A stretch of 64,000 nucleotides of DNA from JAIBJN01 sp963775395 (GCA_963775395.1 CAVZIX010000014.1:124001-188000), one strand, 5' to 3'; positions 7,894-15,836 are shown, counted from the stretch's first letter. Translations and numbers: made by a program. Notes: a model not told the origin generated them from the letters alone.

Positions 7894-8589
7894 GTGACAA
7901 GACCACCTCTGGACCCGGTGCGTGGTGCGGAAGCGGCCAGGGAGCTCACAGCCTTGGGCGTCAAGGGCATCCTCATCAAAGCCGCAGAGCTTGGCTACAT
8001 CACCGAGGTGACATGCGGGATGCCTAAGTGCTTCTGTCCCGAGGAACTGGGCGGTGCAGGTTACTTCGAGCGGCGCACTCACCCCGGGACCGACTGGGAG
8101 CCGACCCACGAGCACTTCCCAATCCCAAAGCGAGGCGGAGGCCAGAAGACACTCGAGAACTCGGTTCTTGCCCATCGCCTTTGCAACAAGCTCGACTACT
8201 TCATCTCCCAAGGGCTTTCCATCGAGAAGGATCTCGCGAGAATCGAGGCAGCTCGCGAGGCGGCCGCCGCGGCGAACCTGTCCCAGTCCGCTCCGGCCGC
8301 CAAGGCAGTCGCCGAGGTCTTCGCGCCCGAGCCCGCGTCGCCGGTGAAGTCGCCCCGCAAGCGGAAGGCCCCGGCCTGGAAGTCGCTGCCGCCTGCCGAG
8401 CTGGCGGCACACCTGCTCGCGACTCCGACGATTGCCGATTCCGCCTGGACGACAGAGCCGCGGCTCCCGCGCGAGAATCGTGAGTCCTTCATTCGCCGCG
8501 TCGTGCTCGGCGAGACCGGCGAGTCGGCCACCGAGGAGGCAGCCGCCTCCCCGCCAGAACGCGCTCGCCAGCGAGCTGGTGACCGCTGA
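7894..8589 (+). CDS. HNH-type nuclease-like protein
   Basis: 231 residues, GTG start. Residues about 45-110 form a treble-clef-like HNH region: CGMPKCFCP, then THEHFPIPKRGGG, then ENSVLAHRLCNKLDY. The EH..P...GG...N..LAH..CN pattern matches HNH endonucleases, with His as the metal/catalytic residue. The rest is Ala/Lys/Pro-rich and probably unstructured. It is a single gene at the edge of an island with other nuclease-like proteins. Could act in defence or as a stand-alone nuclease; substrate unknown. Confidence 0.65.
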   Translation: MTRPPLDPVRGAEAARELTALGVKGILIKAAELGYITEVTCGMPKCFCPEELGGAGYFERRTHPGTDWEPTHEHFPIPKRGGGQKTLENSVLAHRLCNKLDYFISQGLSIEKDLARIEAAREAAAAANLSQSAPAAKAVAEVFAPEPASPVKSPRKRKAPAWKSLPPAELAAHLLATPTIADSAWTTEPRLPRENRESFIRRVVLGETGESATEEAAASPPERARQRAGDR

Positions 8590-8603
8590 CGGACTTCGAG
8601 CCG

Positions 8604-9008
8604 CTAGTCCTCACCGGGCCAGGAAGGTCGCTGCCGAAGGGCGTCGCTGTCCCAGCCGAACATCTGCCAGTAGCCGTCCCCAACGCGGCGCTCGGTTCCG
8701 TTCGTCCAATAGACGAAGCGCTTGCGGAGGTGTGGGTCGCTGGGATTGAACAGCTCCTCGTGCTCCGTGAGGACGTAGAGCTCGCCAACCTCGAGCGCGG
8801 CCGTCTTCAGAAGCGGCTCGTCAACGGAGAGGTCGAGGTCGCCTCGGTAAACCGTCTCGGTACCGACGTAAATCTGAGCGTTCCAGATGACTAGGTGATC
8901 GGGAAACTCAGACCGGTAGCCCGACTTCGTGCGCGAGACGAGTCGGCCCTCGGGGCCCAGGTGCCTGACGAGCACGTCCCCAGGACTCGCCTCGCTAGGG
9001 CCTTCCAC
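8604..9008 (-). CDS. Protein of unknown function coupled to the transposase gene
   Basis: 134 residues, no family recognised. Hydrophilic and aromatic-rich (DHLVIWNAQIYVGTETVYRG; FVYWTNGTERRVGDGYWQM), no membrane segment. Its start codon lies inside the last codons of the transposase gene (14-base overlap), so it is translationally coupled and would share the same SOS-type promoter. Co-expression suggests an accessory or regulatory role for the element, but this is inference. Confidence 0.55.
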   Translation of the reverse strand: MEGPSEASPGDVLVRHLGPEGRLVSRTKSGYRSEFPDHLVIWNAQIYVGTETVYRGDLDLSVDEPLLKTAALEVGELYVLTEHEELFNPSDPHLRKRFVYWTNGTERRVGDGYWQMFGWDSDALRQRPSWPGED

Positions 9009-10827
9009 GAGCCTGTCCCTTGGCCGAGGCGCCGCTCACATGAGCGTCGAGCACGAGCCGGCGGCCACGCCGGCGAGCTCCCCGCGCCGGCGCGACCTGG
9101 GGGCCTCCGCGAGGCATCCCGCGTCCGGCCGGCATCGGGGCGACGGGCGCGGTGGGCGGGATCGGCACGGGCACGGGCGCCAGGGGGCCGGTCGGCAGAG
9201 AGACGCCGACGCCCTTCTGGATCCGCTGGTCGGCGAGTGACAGCGCGGTGAAGGAGAGAAGGCGCAGGGAGATGAGGGCCTCCACAGTCTCCTTCGCAAG
9301 CACGCGGGTGCGTGCGGCGCCGTGGGTGCCGAGGTGTCCGGACTCGAGCCGGTTGAAGAGGGAATCGACCTGGTTCACGCGCACGAGGAGCGCCTCGCGC
9401 ATCGCGTAGTCGCGCGGGTCGCCCTCGGGGTAGTGCGGATAGCGGGTGAGGGCGCTCCAGTCGATCTGCATGCGCAGGCCGGGACGGCCGCAGGGCGGTG
9501 CGCCGGGCGCGCTGTGCTCGCACTTCGCGCGGATGCGGAACTCGCCCTCCTTGGCCGTCTGTCCGGGCCGAAGCGGCTGGCCATTCTTGCCCACCCGCCG
9601 CGGCCGATCGTAGGTGAAGAAGAGGAGCGGCTTGCGGTGGACGGCGCAGATGAGCCTGCCCTCACCGTCGATGGCGTAGATGCTGCCGTCGCGCGAGCTG
9701 CCGGCGGGGAGCACGCGACCTCCCTTGGCCCTGGCGCTCGGGTGCAGCCGGAAGACGGGGTGGATGCCGTAGTCGACCTCGCACAGCCGGCACCACTCGT
9801 TCTCGTCCCAGGCCGAGTCGCCCGCGATCAGCCTCGCGGGGATGTCCGACCAGAGCTCGTAGAGGTCGCGCAGGAGGGCGACGATGGTCTGTGCTTCGTC
9901 GGTGGCGGCGTCGATCAGTGTCCAGACGAGCGGCAGGCCCGTCGCCTGGTCAGCGATCACGACGAGGTAGTAGCCGCGCCACCACTTCGAGTTTCCCTGC
10001 CCGGCGGCGGACTGGAGCTTCGCGTTCGGGTCGATCGATTGCTTGCCGTTGTTCCCGTACGAGTAGGCGCGGAAGCCGGCATGTGGCGTGCGCTTCCGCA
10101 GCCTGAGGTCACGGTCAGATCCGCGCGCACCAGCCTTCTGCTGGCACCAGGCAGCGACACCGTCGCCGTCGATCAGGAGCCTCTCGCCGATCCCCTCGTC
10201 GGGCCGAAGGATGGCGAGAGCGCGCACCATCGCGATGTTCGCCTTCATCGACTCGCGCCAGCAGGAGGGTGCCACCTTGTTCACGTGGCGCATGAGCGAC
10301 TGGTACGGCGGAGGTTCAACCGCGGCCTGCGGCCAGCGGCCGAACGTCGCCGCCTCGATCTGGCCGACGAGCTCGTGCAGGCGCGTGTCGGCCTCGTAGA
10401 GGGCGTGCGCGTCGTCGACGTAGGGCGTGACTCCGGCCATCGTCATGTACGACATGACTCCCTTCGCCGGGGCGTAGTCGACGTCGGAGCCGCGGGCGCC
10501 CTGCGGGCCCGTCCACTCCCGCCAGAACTCCTGCATTTCCGGCTGGGCGAAGATGTGCCCGAGATCCTCGACCGTGTCCGTGAAGTCGGGGGCGGCCAAG
10601 ATCGGGCAGGTCTCCTGCATCGCCTTGTTGAACGCCGTCGGCTCGAAGCCGGGCCGGCGCTTCATGACCTCGGTGAGCACGAAGGTGAGCTGATCCTCGG
10701 TCAGGTCGTCCGGGCGGGCGTGCGGGTCGCCGGCCAAGCGCTGCGACCACTTGACGACCTGCGGGTCGTGCTTGAGCTTGGGCGGGAGGTTGAACTTGGT
10801 CGGGGAGGGGGCCGGGCGGTGCTTCAT
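8995..10827 (-). CDS. DDE-type transposase-like protein
   Basis: 610 residues. The N-terminal 130 residues are DNA-binding-domain-like. The catalytic core shows the first Asp in LLIDGDGVAAWCQQ, the second in ARLIAGDSAWDENEW after the strand YYLVVIADQATGLPL, and a candidate Glu in NQVDSLFNRLESGHLG, resembling IS4/IS1182-type RNase H transposases. A Cys/His-rich insert (CEVDYG; CAVH; CEHSAPGAPPC) may bind zinc. The last 75 residues are Pro/Arg low complexity. ATG follows GAAGGAGATC. I could not find terminal inverted repeats, so it may be a domesticated or decayed element. Its upstream region carries a LexA-type promoter and an SD-masking hairpin. Confidence 0.75.
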   Translation of the reverse strand: MKHRPAPSPTKFNLPPKLKHDPQVVKWSQRLAGDPHARPDDLTEDQLTFVLTEVMKRRPGFEPTAFNKAMQETCPILAAPDFTDTVEDLGHIFAQPEMQEFWREWTGPQGARGSDVDYAPAKGVMSYMTMAGVTPYVDDAHALYEADTRLHELVGQIEAATFGRWPQAAVEPPPYQSLMRHVNKVAPSCWRESMKANIAMVRALAILRPDEGIGERLLIDGDGVAAWCQQKAGARGSDRDLRLRKRTPHAGFRAYSYGNNGKQSIDPNAKLQSAAGQGNSKWWRGYYLVVIADQATGLPLVWTLIDAATDEAQTIVALLRDLYELWSDIPARLIAGDSAWDENEWCRLCEVDYGIHPVFRLHPSARAKGGRVLPAGSSRDGSIYAIDGEGRLICAVHRKPLLFFTYDRPRRVGKNGQPLRPGQTAKEGEFRIRAKCEHSAPGAPPCGRPGLRMQIDWSALTRYPHYPEGDPRDYAMREALLVRVNQVDSLFNRLESGHLGTHGAARTRVLAKETVEALISLRLLSFTALSLADQRIQKGVGVSLPTGPLAPVPVPIPPTAPVAPMPAGRGMPRGGPQVAPARGARRRGRRLVLDAHVSGASAKGQARGRP

Positions 10828-10837
10828 GTGGGCGGAT

Positions 10838-10879
10838 CTCCTTCACTGCTCGTGTTCTCGGTCTCTCCAGTGAAGGGAG
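10838..10879 (-). promoter_or_regulatory. Hairpin masking the transposase ribosome binding site
   Basis: In the transcript CTCCCTTCACTG pairs with CAGTGAAGGAG (11 bp with one bulged C, loop of 19). The Shine-Dalgarno GAAGGAG lies wholly within the 3' arm, so translation should be inhibited when the stem forms. Confidence 0.6.
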
Positions 10880-10919
10880 CACACCTGCACTCGACCCCTG
10901 GAACATGACCCCTGCATAT

Positions 10920-10939
10920 GTGATGAGTTAGCTCATCAC
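10920..10939 (-). promoter_or_regulatory. Palindromic operator downstream of the SOS promoter
   Basis: GTGATGAG-N4-CTCATCAC, a perfect 8-bp inverted repeat located just after the predicted transcription start of the transposase operon. Likely site for a dimeric helix-turn-helix repressor, possibly the adjacent XRE protein. Confidence 0.5.
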
Positions 10940-10949
10940 TTACGAAAAC

Positions 10950-10979
10950 ATCTTATGCGAACAGATGTTCGACTGTCAA
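10950..10979 (-). promoter_or_regulatory. LexA-controlled promoter (SOS box inside the spacer)
   Basis: Minus strand: -35 TTGACA (10974-10979), 18-base spacer, -10 TAAGAT (10950-10955). The spacer holds CGAACATCTGTTCG (10958-10971), a perfect match to the Gram-positive SOS box CGAACRNRYGTTYG. A LexA dimer here would block RNA polymerase. It faces the transposase gene with a leader of about 115 bases. Confidence 0.75.
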
Positions 10980-11024
10980 GCGAAAAGAACCTGCCCACGC
11001 TCGACCGAAGCTAGGACGCTGAAA

Positions 11025-11327
11025 TCAGGCGAGTCGGCCGAGGCGGGCGCGCTCGCGCCCCTCTGGAGCCGGAGCCTCAACGTCCCAAAGCGTCCACGAC
11101 AGCCACTCGTCCTCCACGATCTCCTCGACGGTCACGTCGAGGACGAGGGCGCAGTTGACCAGCAAGCTGAGGCGCGGCTCCTTGGTCTTCCCACGTTCGA
11201 GACGCCAGTACGTCGCCGGCGGGATCCCGGTGAGCTCGGCCATCTCCTCCTGGCTGAAACCTCGGGCGACACGGAGCCTCGCGAGCTTCGTCTCGCCCTT
11301 CGAGCGCTCAGGCCGACGCACGCGCAC
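11025..11327 (-). CDS. XRE-family helix-turn-helix regulator
   Basis: 100 residues, GTG start. The helix-turn-helix is clear: LARLRVARGFSQEEMAEL, then TGIPPATYWRLERGKT. The C-terminal 30 residues are probably for dimerisation. It lies directly upstream of the transposase promoter in the same direction and is the best candidate to bind the GTGATGAG palindrome. A truncated second copy of its first third lies 750 bases away. Confidence 0.8.
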   Translation of the reverse strand: MRVRRPERSKGETKLARLRVARGFSQEEMAELTGIPPATYWRLERGKTKEPRLSLLVNCALVLDVTVEEIVEDEWLSWTLWDVEAPAPEGRERARLGRLA

Positions 11328-11340
11328 GCGCGCACGGTAA
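11211..11340. repeat. Direct repeat, copy 1 (5' part of XRE gene)
   Basis: 130 bases repeated at 11961-12090, exactly 750 bases away, with about five mismatches. Covers the start and helix-turn-helix of the XRE gene. Confidence 0.85.
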
Positions 11341-11480
11341 TCGCTCGCATCGCCGTCTGCTTACCTTCGTAGAGACGGCCTCCGGAGTTCAGCTTCGTGC
11401 GGGTGACCAGTTGCGCGGAGAGACTCACCGCCGCCGTCTCCGCGATTGCCTCTCTGCGAGGGCTTCGTCATCATCCGTCC

Positions 11481-11954
11481 ATGCGGCCGGGCCTCCTGCG
11501 GCAGGGAGCGATGCTTGCCCTCGTGCTCGCGCTCGGCCTCGCGGGCTGCGGGGGCGGGGACGGAAGCGACGATGAAGGCGAGACCGGAAGCGCCGTGGTC
11601 GACCGGTCGGCCGAGATCGCTCATATCGAAGCCGCGCTCGAGCGCCTGAACGGCGCGGAAGAGAAGGTGTTCCTTCTTCCTACGCAGGCTTTCTTGGACT
11701 TCGGGGGCGTGACCCGCTGCGGCGTCGGCTTCTCGTACGAGTTCCCCGATTACATCCTCGTCACCGTCGCTAAGTTCCTCCCGCCGGACATCGACTCGTG
11801 GGCCCAGCTGGCCGTCCACCCGGAGAAGGGAATCGAGGGTTCCTCAGCAAAGATGGGGCCGGACTCCGCGCTTGAGGGCATCGACGAGGCCTTCTGGGCG
11901 AACCTCTATCCCTGCGAGGTTCGCGGCCAGGACATCGTCTTCACCGGCAGTTAG
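11481..11954 (+). CDS. Small lipoprotein of unknown function
   Basis: 157 residues from the ATG at 11481. Signal peptide MRPGLLRQGAMLALVLALG followed by the lipobox LAGC and a Gly/Asp-rich linker. The mature domain has two further Cys and no recognised family. A longer start at 11397 is possible but would precede the signal peptide with an unlikely sequence. The gene sits between the two copies of the XRE repeat, as if carried by the duplication. Confidence 0.65.
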   Translation: MRPGLLRQGAMLALVLALGLAGCGGGDGSDDEGETGSAVVDRSAEIAHIEAALERLNGAEEKVFLLPTQAFLDFGGVTRCGVGFSYEFPDYILVTVAKFLPPDIDSWAQLAVHPEKGIEGSSAKMGPDSALEGIDEAFWANLYPCEVRGQDIVFTGS

Positions 11955-11957
11955 GGA

Positions 11958-12077
11958 TCACGTCGCCGGCGGGAACCCGGTGAGCTCGGCCATCTCCTCC
12001 TGGCTGAACCCTCGAGCGACACGGAGCCTCGCGAGCTTGGTCTCGCCCTTCGATCGCTCAGGCCGACGCACGCGCAC
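11958..12077 (-). pseudogene. Truncated copy of the XRE regulator gene
   Basis: Encodes only the first 39 residues, through TGFPPAT, then a stop. It matches the intact gene almost exactly up to the duplication end. The recognition helix is cut, so it cannot be a normal regulator. Confidence 0.75.
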
Positions 12078-12090
12078 GCGCGCACGGTAA
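11961..12090. repeat. Direct repeat, copy 2 (truncated XRE)
   Basis: Partner of 11211-11340. Similarity begins abruptly at CGTCGCCGGCGGG and ends after CGCACGGTAA, so the edges are sharp. Confidence 0.85.
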
Positions 12091-12128
12091 ACGCTTGCTG
12101 CGCTCGATGCCGACGCGCCTCGCGATCC

Positions 12129-13421
12129 ATGAGAATCCAGAGCGTGTCGATCCGGGAGCGAGTCGCGAACGCAGCCTTTCCCGCCCAGCCCGGCGCCTAC
12201 GTCGTCTGGGATCCGGAAGGCGGAGCGCGGCCGCTCTACGTCGGCGTCGCGGCGACACAGACGATCGAGAAACGCTGGCGGCGTCAGCATCTGATCGACC
12301 GCGCCGGCGGTAGCGCCCTCCGCCGGAGCCTGGGAGTCCACCTCGGGCTCGTTGACCGGAAGCTGAGCGTCAAGCGCGATGGACGCTCTTACCCGCGGGC
12401 GGTCGAAAAGGAGATCACGCTTTTCCTTCGCTCGTGCGAGATCGAGTTCCGGCCAACCGCCAGCCCAGAGGAGGCGCGCGAGCTCGAGCGCGTGCTGATC
12501 GAGGAGCGACGGCCGAGACTGAACGCGCGTCGCAGACCACGCGTGGCGCGGACGCCAAAGGAGCGAGAGGTGCTGCGCGAGGCGAAGACCCTCTACGAGG
12601 AGCGGGTGAAGCCCGCCCTTCTCGAAGGACTTCGAGCGGCGAACCCGAGAGCCTCGATCGATCCCGCCACCGACTACATGAGTGACGTCCGCGACAACCT
12701 TCTGCCGGGGACCTCCCTGGCCGAGATCGAGGCTGAGTTCACGGACGCGGCAGGCCACGAGCTCGAGTCGAAGATGCGCGCACCCTGGTCTTCGTCGGCG
12801 CTGGCGGTCAACTGGTTTGCACCCTGGCGGAGCGATGCGACGCTCCTTCCGCTGGCCGGCCGGGTCGGATTCGACGCCCGCTTCAAGTTCGAGGAGCAGT
12901 GTCCCAACGGCGTGAGCTCGATCGCACCCCATCTCGACGTCGTGCTGCGTCGGCCCAGGGAGGTTGTCGCGGTCGAGTCGAAGTGCACCGAGTTCATCCA
13001 AGGGGGCGACCGCGAAGCGGTCGCGGTGAGTTACAAGCGGCTCGCCGACCGCGGGGACGAGCGAGCGTCGTCACGGTGGTTCGCCGCTCTCGACCACGTC
13101 GAGCAATTCCTCCTTCTCGACGGCTACCAGCTCGTCAAGCACTATCTGGGACTCCGAAATCTCGACGAGAAGCAGCTCACCCTCCTCTACCTCTACTGGG
13201 AGCCAGTGAAAGCGCTCGAAGGCCCCGGAGCCGACCTCTTCGACCTACACGAACGCGAGGTCGCCGAGTTCGCGCGACTTGTCGAGGGAGACGAGACCTG
13301 CGAGTTCCACGCGCTCTCCTACCCGGACTACTGGGCCGAGCTCGACGCGCTTCCCGAGCAACCCCCATGGCTCTCGGCCCACCTGAAGCTCCTGCAGACG
13401 CGGTACCTCGTCGAGCTCTAG
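12129..13421 (+). CDS. GIY-YIG / PD-(D/E)XK two-domain nuclease
   Basis: 430 residues. N-terminal GIY-YIG-like domain: GAYVVW at 22-27, LYVGVA at 36-41, the conserved Arg in EKRWRRQH (47-54) and the catalytic-Glu region ELERVLIEERRPRLN (118-132). The C-terminal half resembles PGN_0703-type putative restriction endonucleases: APHLDVVLRRP at 266-276 and VVAVESKCTEF at 279-289, i.e. D270 and E283-x-K285 of a PD-(D/E)XK site. No methyltransferase is adjacent. The domain pairing suggests a defence nuclease or DNA-processing enzyme; activity is inferred from motifs only. No strong Shine-Dalgarno before the ATG. Confidence 0.65.
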   Translation: MRIQSVSIRERVANAAFPAQPGAYVVWDPEGGARPLYVGVAATQTIEKRWRRQHLIDRAGGSALRRSLGVHLGLVDRKLSVKRDGRSYPRAVEKEITLFLRSCEIEFRPTASPEEARELERVLIEERRPRLNARRRPRVARTPKEREVLREAKTLYEERVKPALLEGLRAANPRASIDPATDYMSDVRDNLLPGTSLAEIEAEFTDAAGHELESKMRAPWSSSALAVNWFAPWRSDATLLPLAGRVGFDARFKFEEQCPNGVSSIAPHLDVVLRRPREVVAVESKCTEFIQGGDREAVAVSYKRLADRGDERASSRWFAALDHVEQFLLLDGYQLVKHYLGLRNLDEKQLTLLYLYWEPVKALEGPGADLFDLHEREVAEFARLVEGDETCEFHALSYPDYWAELDALPEQPPWLSAHLKLLQTRYLVEL

Positions 13422-13525
13422 CGATTCGACTACAGCTTGTAGGCCCCGCGTCGCTCTCTGCTTCTGGCTGGAACCCCCGCCACGGCGCGCCCGCGGACTG
13501 AGCAGGGCGTTCTAGGATCTCGGCT

Positions 13526-13978
13526 GTGCCGCGAGGCGACCCGATGAAGGTTGAACGCGAAGCGGTCGAGATCATCCGCCAAGAGGAGCTCACCCGCGGG
13601 TGGGAGCCCGGAGCGCAGCTCAGCCAGACCCAGCAGCGGCTTGACGGGTGCGACTTCTTCAGCACTCCTCCAGACGGAGGAGCGCCGCACCCGATCGAGG
13701 TCAAGGGCTGGGGCGAGCCGCTCCTCACTGCGAGCGGCGCCTTCACTTACCCGGCCGACGTGAACGCCCAGCAGTTCGAACGCGCCCAGCGCGATCCGAC
13801 GTGGCGCCTGGAGATCGTCGGCAACCTCACCGCTCACCGCGCCGGGCTTGGCCCGTACGAACGGCTAACCCTCAGCTCTAACGAGGTCGTGGAACGAGCA
13901 CGGCCCTGGAAGTACACGGTCGAGCTCGAGGGACTTGGCGAGCGTGTCACACGGCTCGGCGCGGAGAGCCAGACATGA
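13526..13978 (+). CDS. Small PD-(D/E)XK-like protein
   Basis: 150 residues, GTG at 13526 or ATG at 13544. The segment RGWEP then RLDGCDFFSTPPDGG and PHPIEVKGWG has the D...ExK spacing of DUF3883-like or Mrr-like nuclease folds (Asp of GCDFF, Glu and Lys of IEVKG). It follows the two-domain nuclease and overlaps the next lipoprotein gene by four bases. May be a nuclease or a binding-only relative. Confidence 0.5.
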   Translation: MPRGDPMKVEREAVEIIRQEELTRGWEPGAQLSQTQQRLDGCDFFSTPPDGGAPHPIEVKGWGEPLLTASGAFTYPADVNAQQFERAQRDPTWRLEIVGNLTAHRAGLGPYERLTLSSNEVVERARPWKYTVELEGLGERVTRLGAESQT

Positions 13979-14829
13979 GGGCGCTCGGCTTTGCGCTCTG
14001 CGTCCTCTTCCTCGCCGCGTGCGCGAGCGAGGCCGGTGAGGATGCTGCGGCCAAAGACTACGGAGCGGACTGGCCTTTCACCGTCAGCGAGGGGACGCTG
14101 CGCTGCGACGGCCCAGGCTGGGTCACATTCGAGAGCGCCGGGGTCACCTACGCCATCAACGGCCTCGCGAGCGGTCATGCCGATCAGGAGGGCTGGGTCG
14201 ACTCCGACCAGATTTGGGCAAGCGACGACGAAGACCTCGGCCTGGGGCTCAAGAAGAACATGGGGCCAATCATCGACGACGGCCTTGCGCTCTGTGACAG
14301 CGGCGAGGGCTCGATGGAGGTCTCCGGAGTTCCAGGAACGATCAGCGCGGAACCAGAGGAACCGTCAGAGGAGGAGCAGCAAGAGGCGGGCTTCCGGACG
14401 TTCTCGGACTTCAACCCGAAGCAGCAAGACGCCTACCTGTCCGCGTACGCCGAGTGCCTCATCGAGGTGGAGGCGGGGAACTTCACTCCTGATCTCGACG
14501 GTGTCCGCGCGGCCGCAGAGTCGTTGAGCCCTGGCACGGGCGAGGCTGCCTGGGAAGGCTGCGCTGACGCCGTATCGGGTACGCCGATCAGCGGCTCGGG
14601 CATCGAGCGCCGATCGAGTAGTCAGGCCGCCGGCAGGGCCGCTGGCAGCCAGATCGCGTCGTCGACGACAACTTCCTGCAACCACAGCCGGGCACATCGG
14701 CCGCCGACCACTTCGCCGGCGGCCTCGTGCAAGCAGGGCTCCTCATCCTGTTTGCCTGGGTCTACCCGCGGCTTCGGCCGGGCCTCCGCGGCACGCTCGC
14801 GATTTTCGTTGGGCTCTTCATCGTCGTGA
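13975..14829 (+). CDS. Lipoprotein with a chimeric C-terminus
   Basis: 284-residue ORF. Signal peptide with lipobox LAAC at the start, then an acidic extracytoplasmic domain with two Cys pairs (RCDG, LCDSG, ECLIE, GCAD). After about residue 210 the sequence turns Ser/Arg-rich because it runs out of frame through the 5' part of the downstream hydrolase gene. The true 3' end was probably lost at a recombination joint near 14620. No family recognised. Confidence 0.5.
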   Translation: MRALGFALCVLFLAACASEAGEDAAAKDYGADWPFTVSEGTLRCDGPGWVTFESAGVTYAINGLASGHADQEGWVDSDQIWASDDEDLGLGLKKNMGPIIDDGLALCDSGEGSMEVSGVPGTISAEPEEPSEEEQQEAGFRTFSDFNPKQQDAYLSAYAECLIEVEAGNFTPDLDGVRAAAESLSPGTGEAAWEGCADAVSGTPISGSGIERRSSSQAAGRAAGSQIASSTTTSCNHSRAHRPPTTSPAASCKQGSSSCLPGSTRGFGRASAARSRFSLGSSSS

Positions 14830-15836
14830 TGGGCGTCGGCGAAGCCGGCTACTACACCCGGGAGACCGGCCCGTCCGGAGACGACTACACCGGGCTGCTC
14901 GCGATCCCGGCGGGCTTGCTTCTCGTCGGCGTCGGGCTCGTGACGCTGTGGAGGTCGAGGAAGGGCGGCAGCGTGGTTCGCCGGTACGTGCGGCGGTCGC
15001 TCCTGGCCGTCGCCTTCCTCCTGGGTGCCTACATGATCGTGTACCCGATCTCGGAGTCGTACGTCGTCACCCATGCGGCCCGTGCCTACGTCCCGGCCGC
15101 CGACCTCGGCGTGCCGCACGAGAATGTCTCCTTTACGACGAGCGATGGTCTTCGGCTCGAGGGCTGGTACGTGCCCACGCAGAACGGCGCGACCATCGTC
15201 GTCGTCCCCGGCCGCAAGGGACCGCAGAAGCCCGCCAAGCTGCTCGCCCAGCACGGCTACGGCGTCCTGCTCTTCGACCGGCGCGGCGAGGGCGAGAGCG
15301 AGGGCGACCCGAACGGGTTCGGCTGGGCGGGCACGCGCGACGTGGAGGCCGCGGTCGCCTTCCTGCGAGACCGGCCCGAGGTCGACGAGAATCGAATCGG
15401 CGGGCTGGGCTTGTCGGTCGGTGGCGAGGTGCTCCTGCAGGCGGCGGCCGAGAGCGACGAGCTGCAGGCTGTCGTCTCGGAGGGCGCAGGCTTCCGCTCA
15501 GTGCGTGAGGCGGTCGACCTTCCCGGCTCCGCTCGCTTCCTAGCGGTGCCGATCCTCGGATTGGCGACCGCGTCGACCGCGATCTTCACGAGCGATCTCC
15601 CGCCAAGGGGTCTAACCGAGCTCAGCTCGGAGATCCACGTGCCGGTGTTCTTCATCTACGCCTCCTCGGGGCAGGGAGGCGAGAGCCTCAACCCGACCTA
15701 CTACGAGGCGGCGAATCAGCCCAAGGAAATCTGGTCGGTCGACAGCGGGCACACGGGCGCGATCAACGCCGCACCGCAGGAGTACGCGCGGCGGGTCATC
15801 GGTTTCTTCGATCGAGCTCTACTGGAGAGCGGATAA
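14727..15836 (+). CDS. Alpha/beta hydrolase with N-terminal membrane helices, 5'-truncated
   Basis: 369 residues from GTG 14727. Two or three membrane helices precede an alpha/beta hydrolase domain with LLFDRRGEGES, the nucleophile motif GLGLSVGGE and a C-terminal SGHTGAI histidine. It is a close paralogue of the full-length 18164-19486 protein, but the matching frame is open only from about 14620 and lacks roughly the first 80 residues. It is in opposite orientation to its paralogue. May still be expressed; the shortened membrane part makes function uncertain. Confidence 0.65.
   Translation: MQAGLLILFAWVYPRLRPGLRGTLAIFVGLFIVVMGVGEAGYYTRETGPSGDDYTGLLAIPAGLLLVGVGLVTLWRSRKGGSVVRRYVRRSLLAVAFLLGAYMIVYPISESYVVTHAARAYVPAADLGVPHENVSFTTSDGLRLEGWYVPTQNGATIVVVPGRKGPQKPAKLLAQHGYGVLLFDRRGEGESEGDPNGFGWAGTRDVEAAVAFLRDRPEVDENRIGGLGLSVGGEVLLQAAAESDELQAVVSEGAGFRSVREAVDLPGSARFLAVPILGLATASTAIFTSDLPPRGLTELSSEIHVPVFFIYASSGQGGESLNPTYYEAANQPKEIWSVDSGHTGAINAAPQEYARRVIGFFDRALLESG

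Noticed and set aside
9322..10908. 528-codon plus-strand ORF antisense to the transposase
   Set aside because: Shadow of the strong minus-strand gene; Val/Arg/Leu-rich composition with no motifs.
9000..11000. Terminal inverted repeats of an insertion sequence around the transposase
   Set aside because: I could not find a matching pair at plausible ends, so I do not call a complete IS.
13430..13837. 135-codon minus-strand ORF opposite the ExK protein
   Set aside because: The plus frame has IEVKG and a coupled downstream gene; the minus frame has no features.
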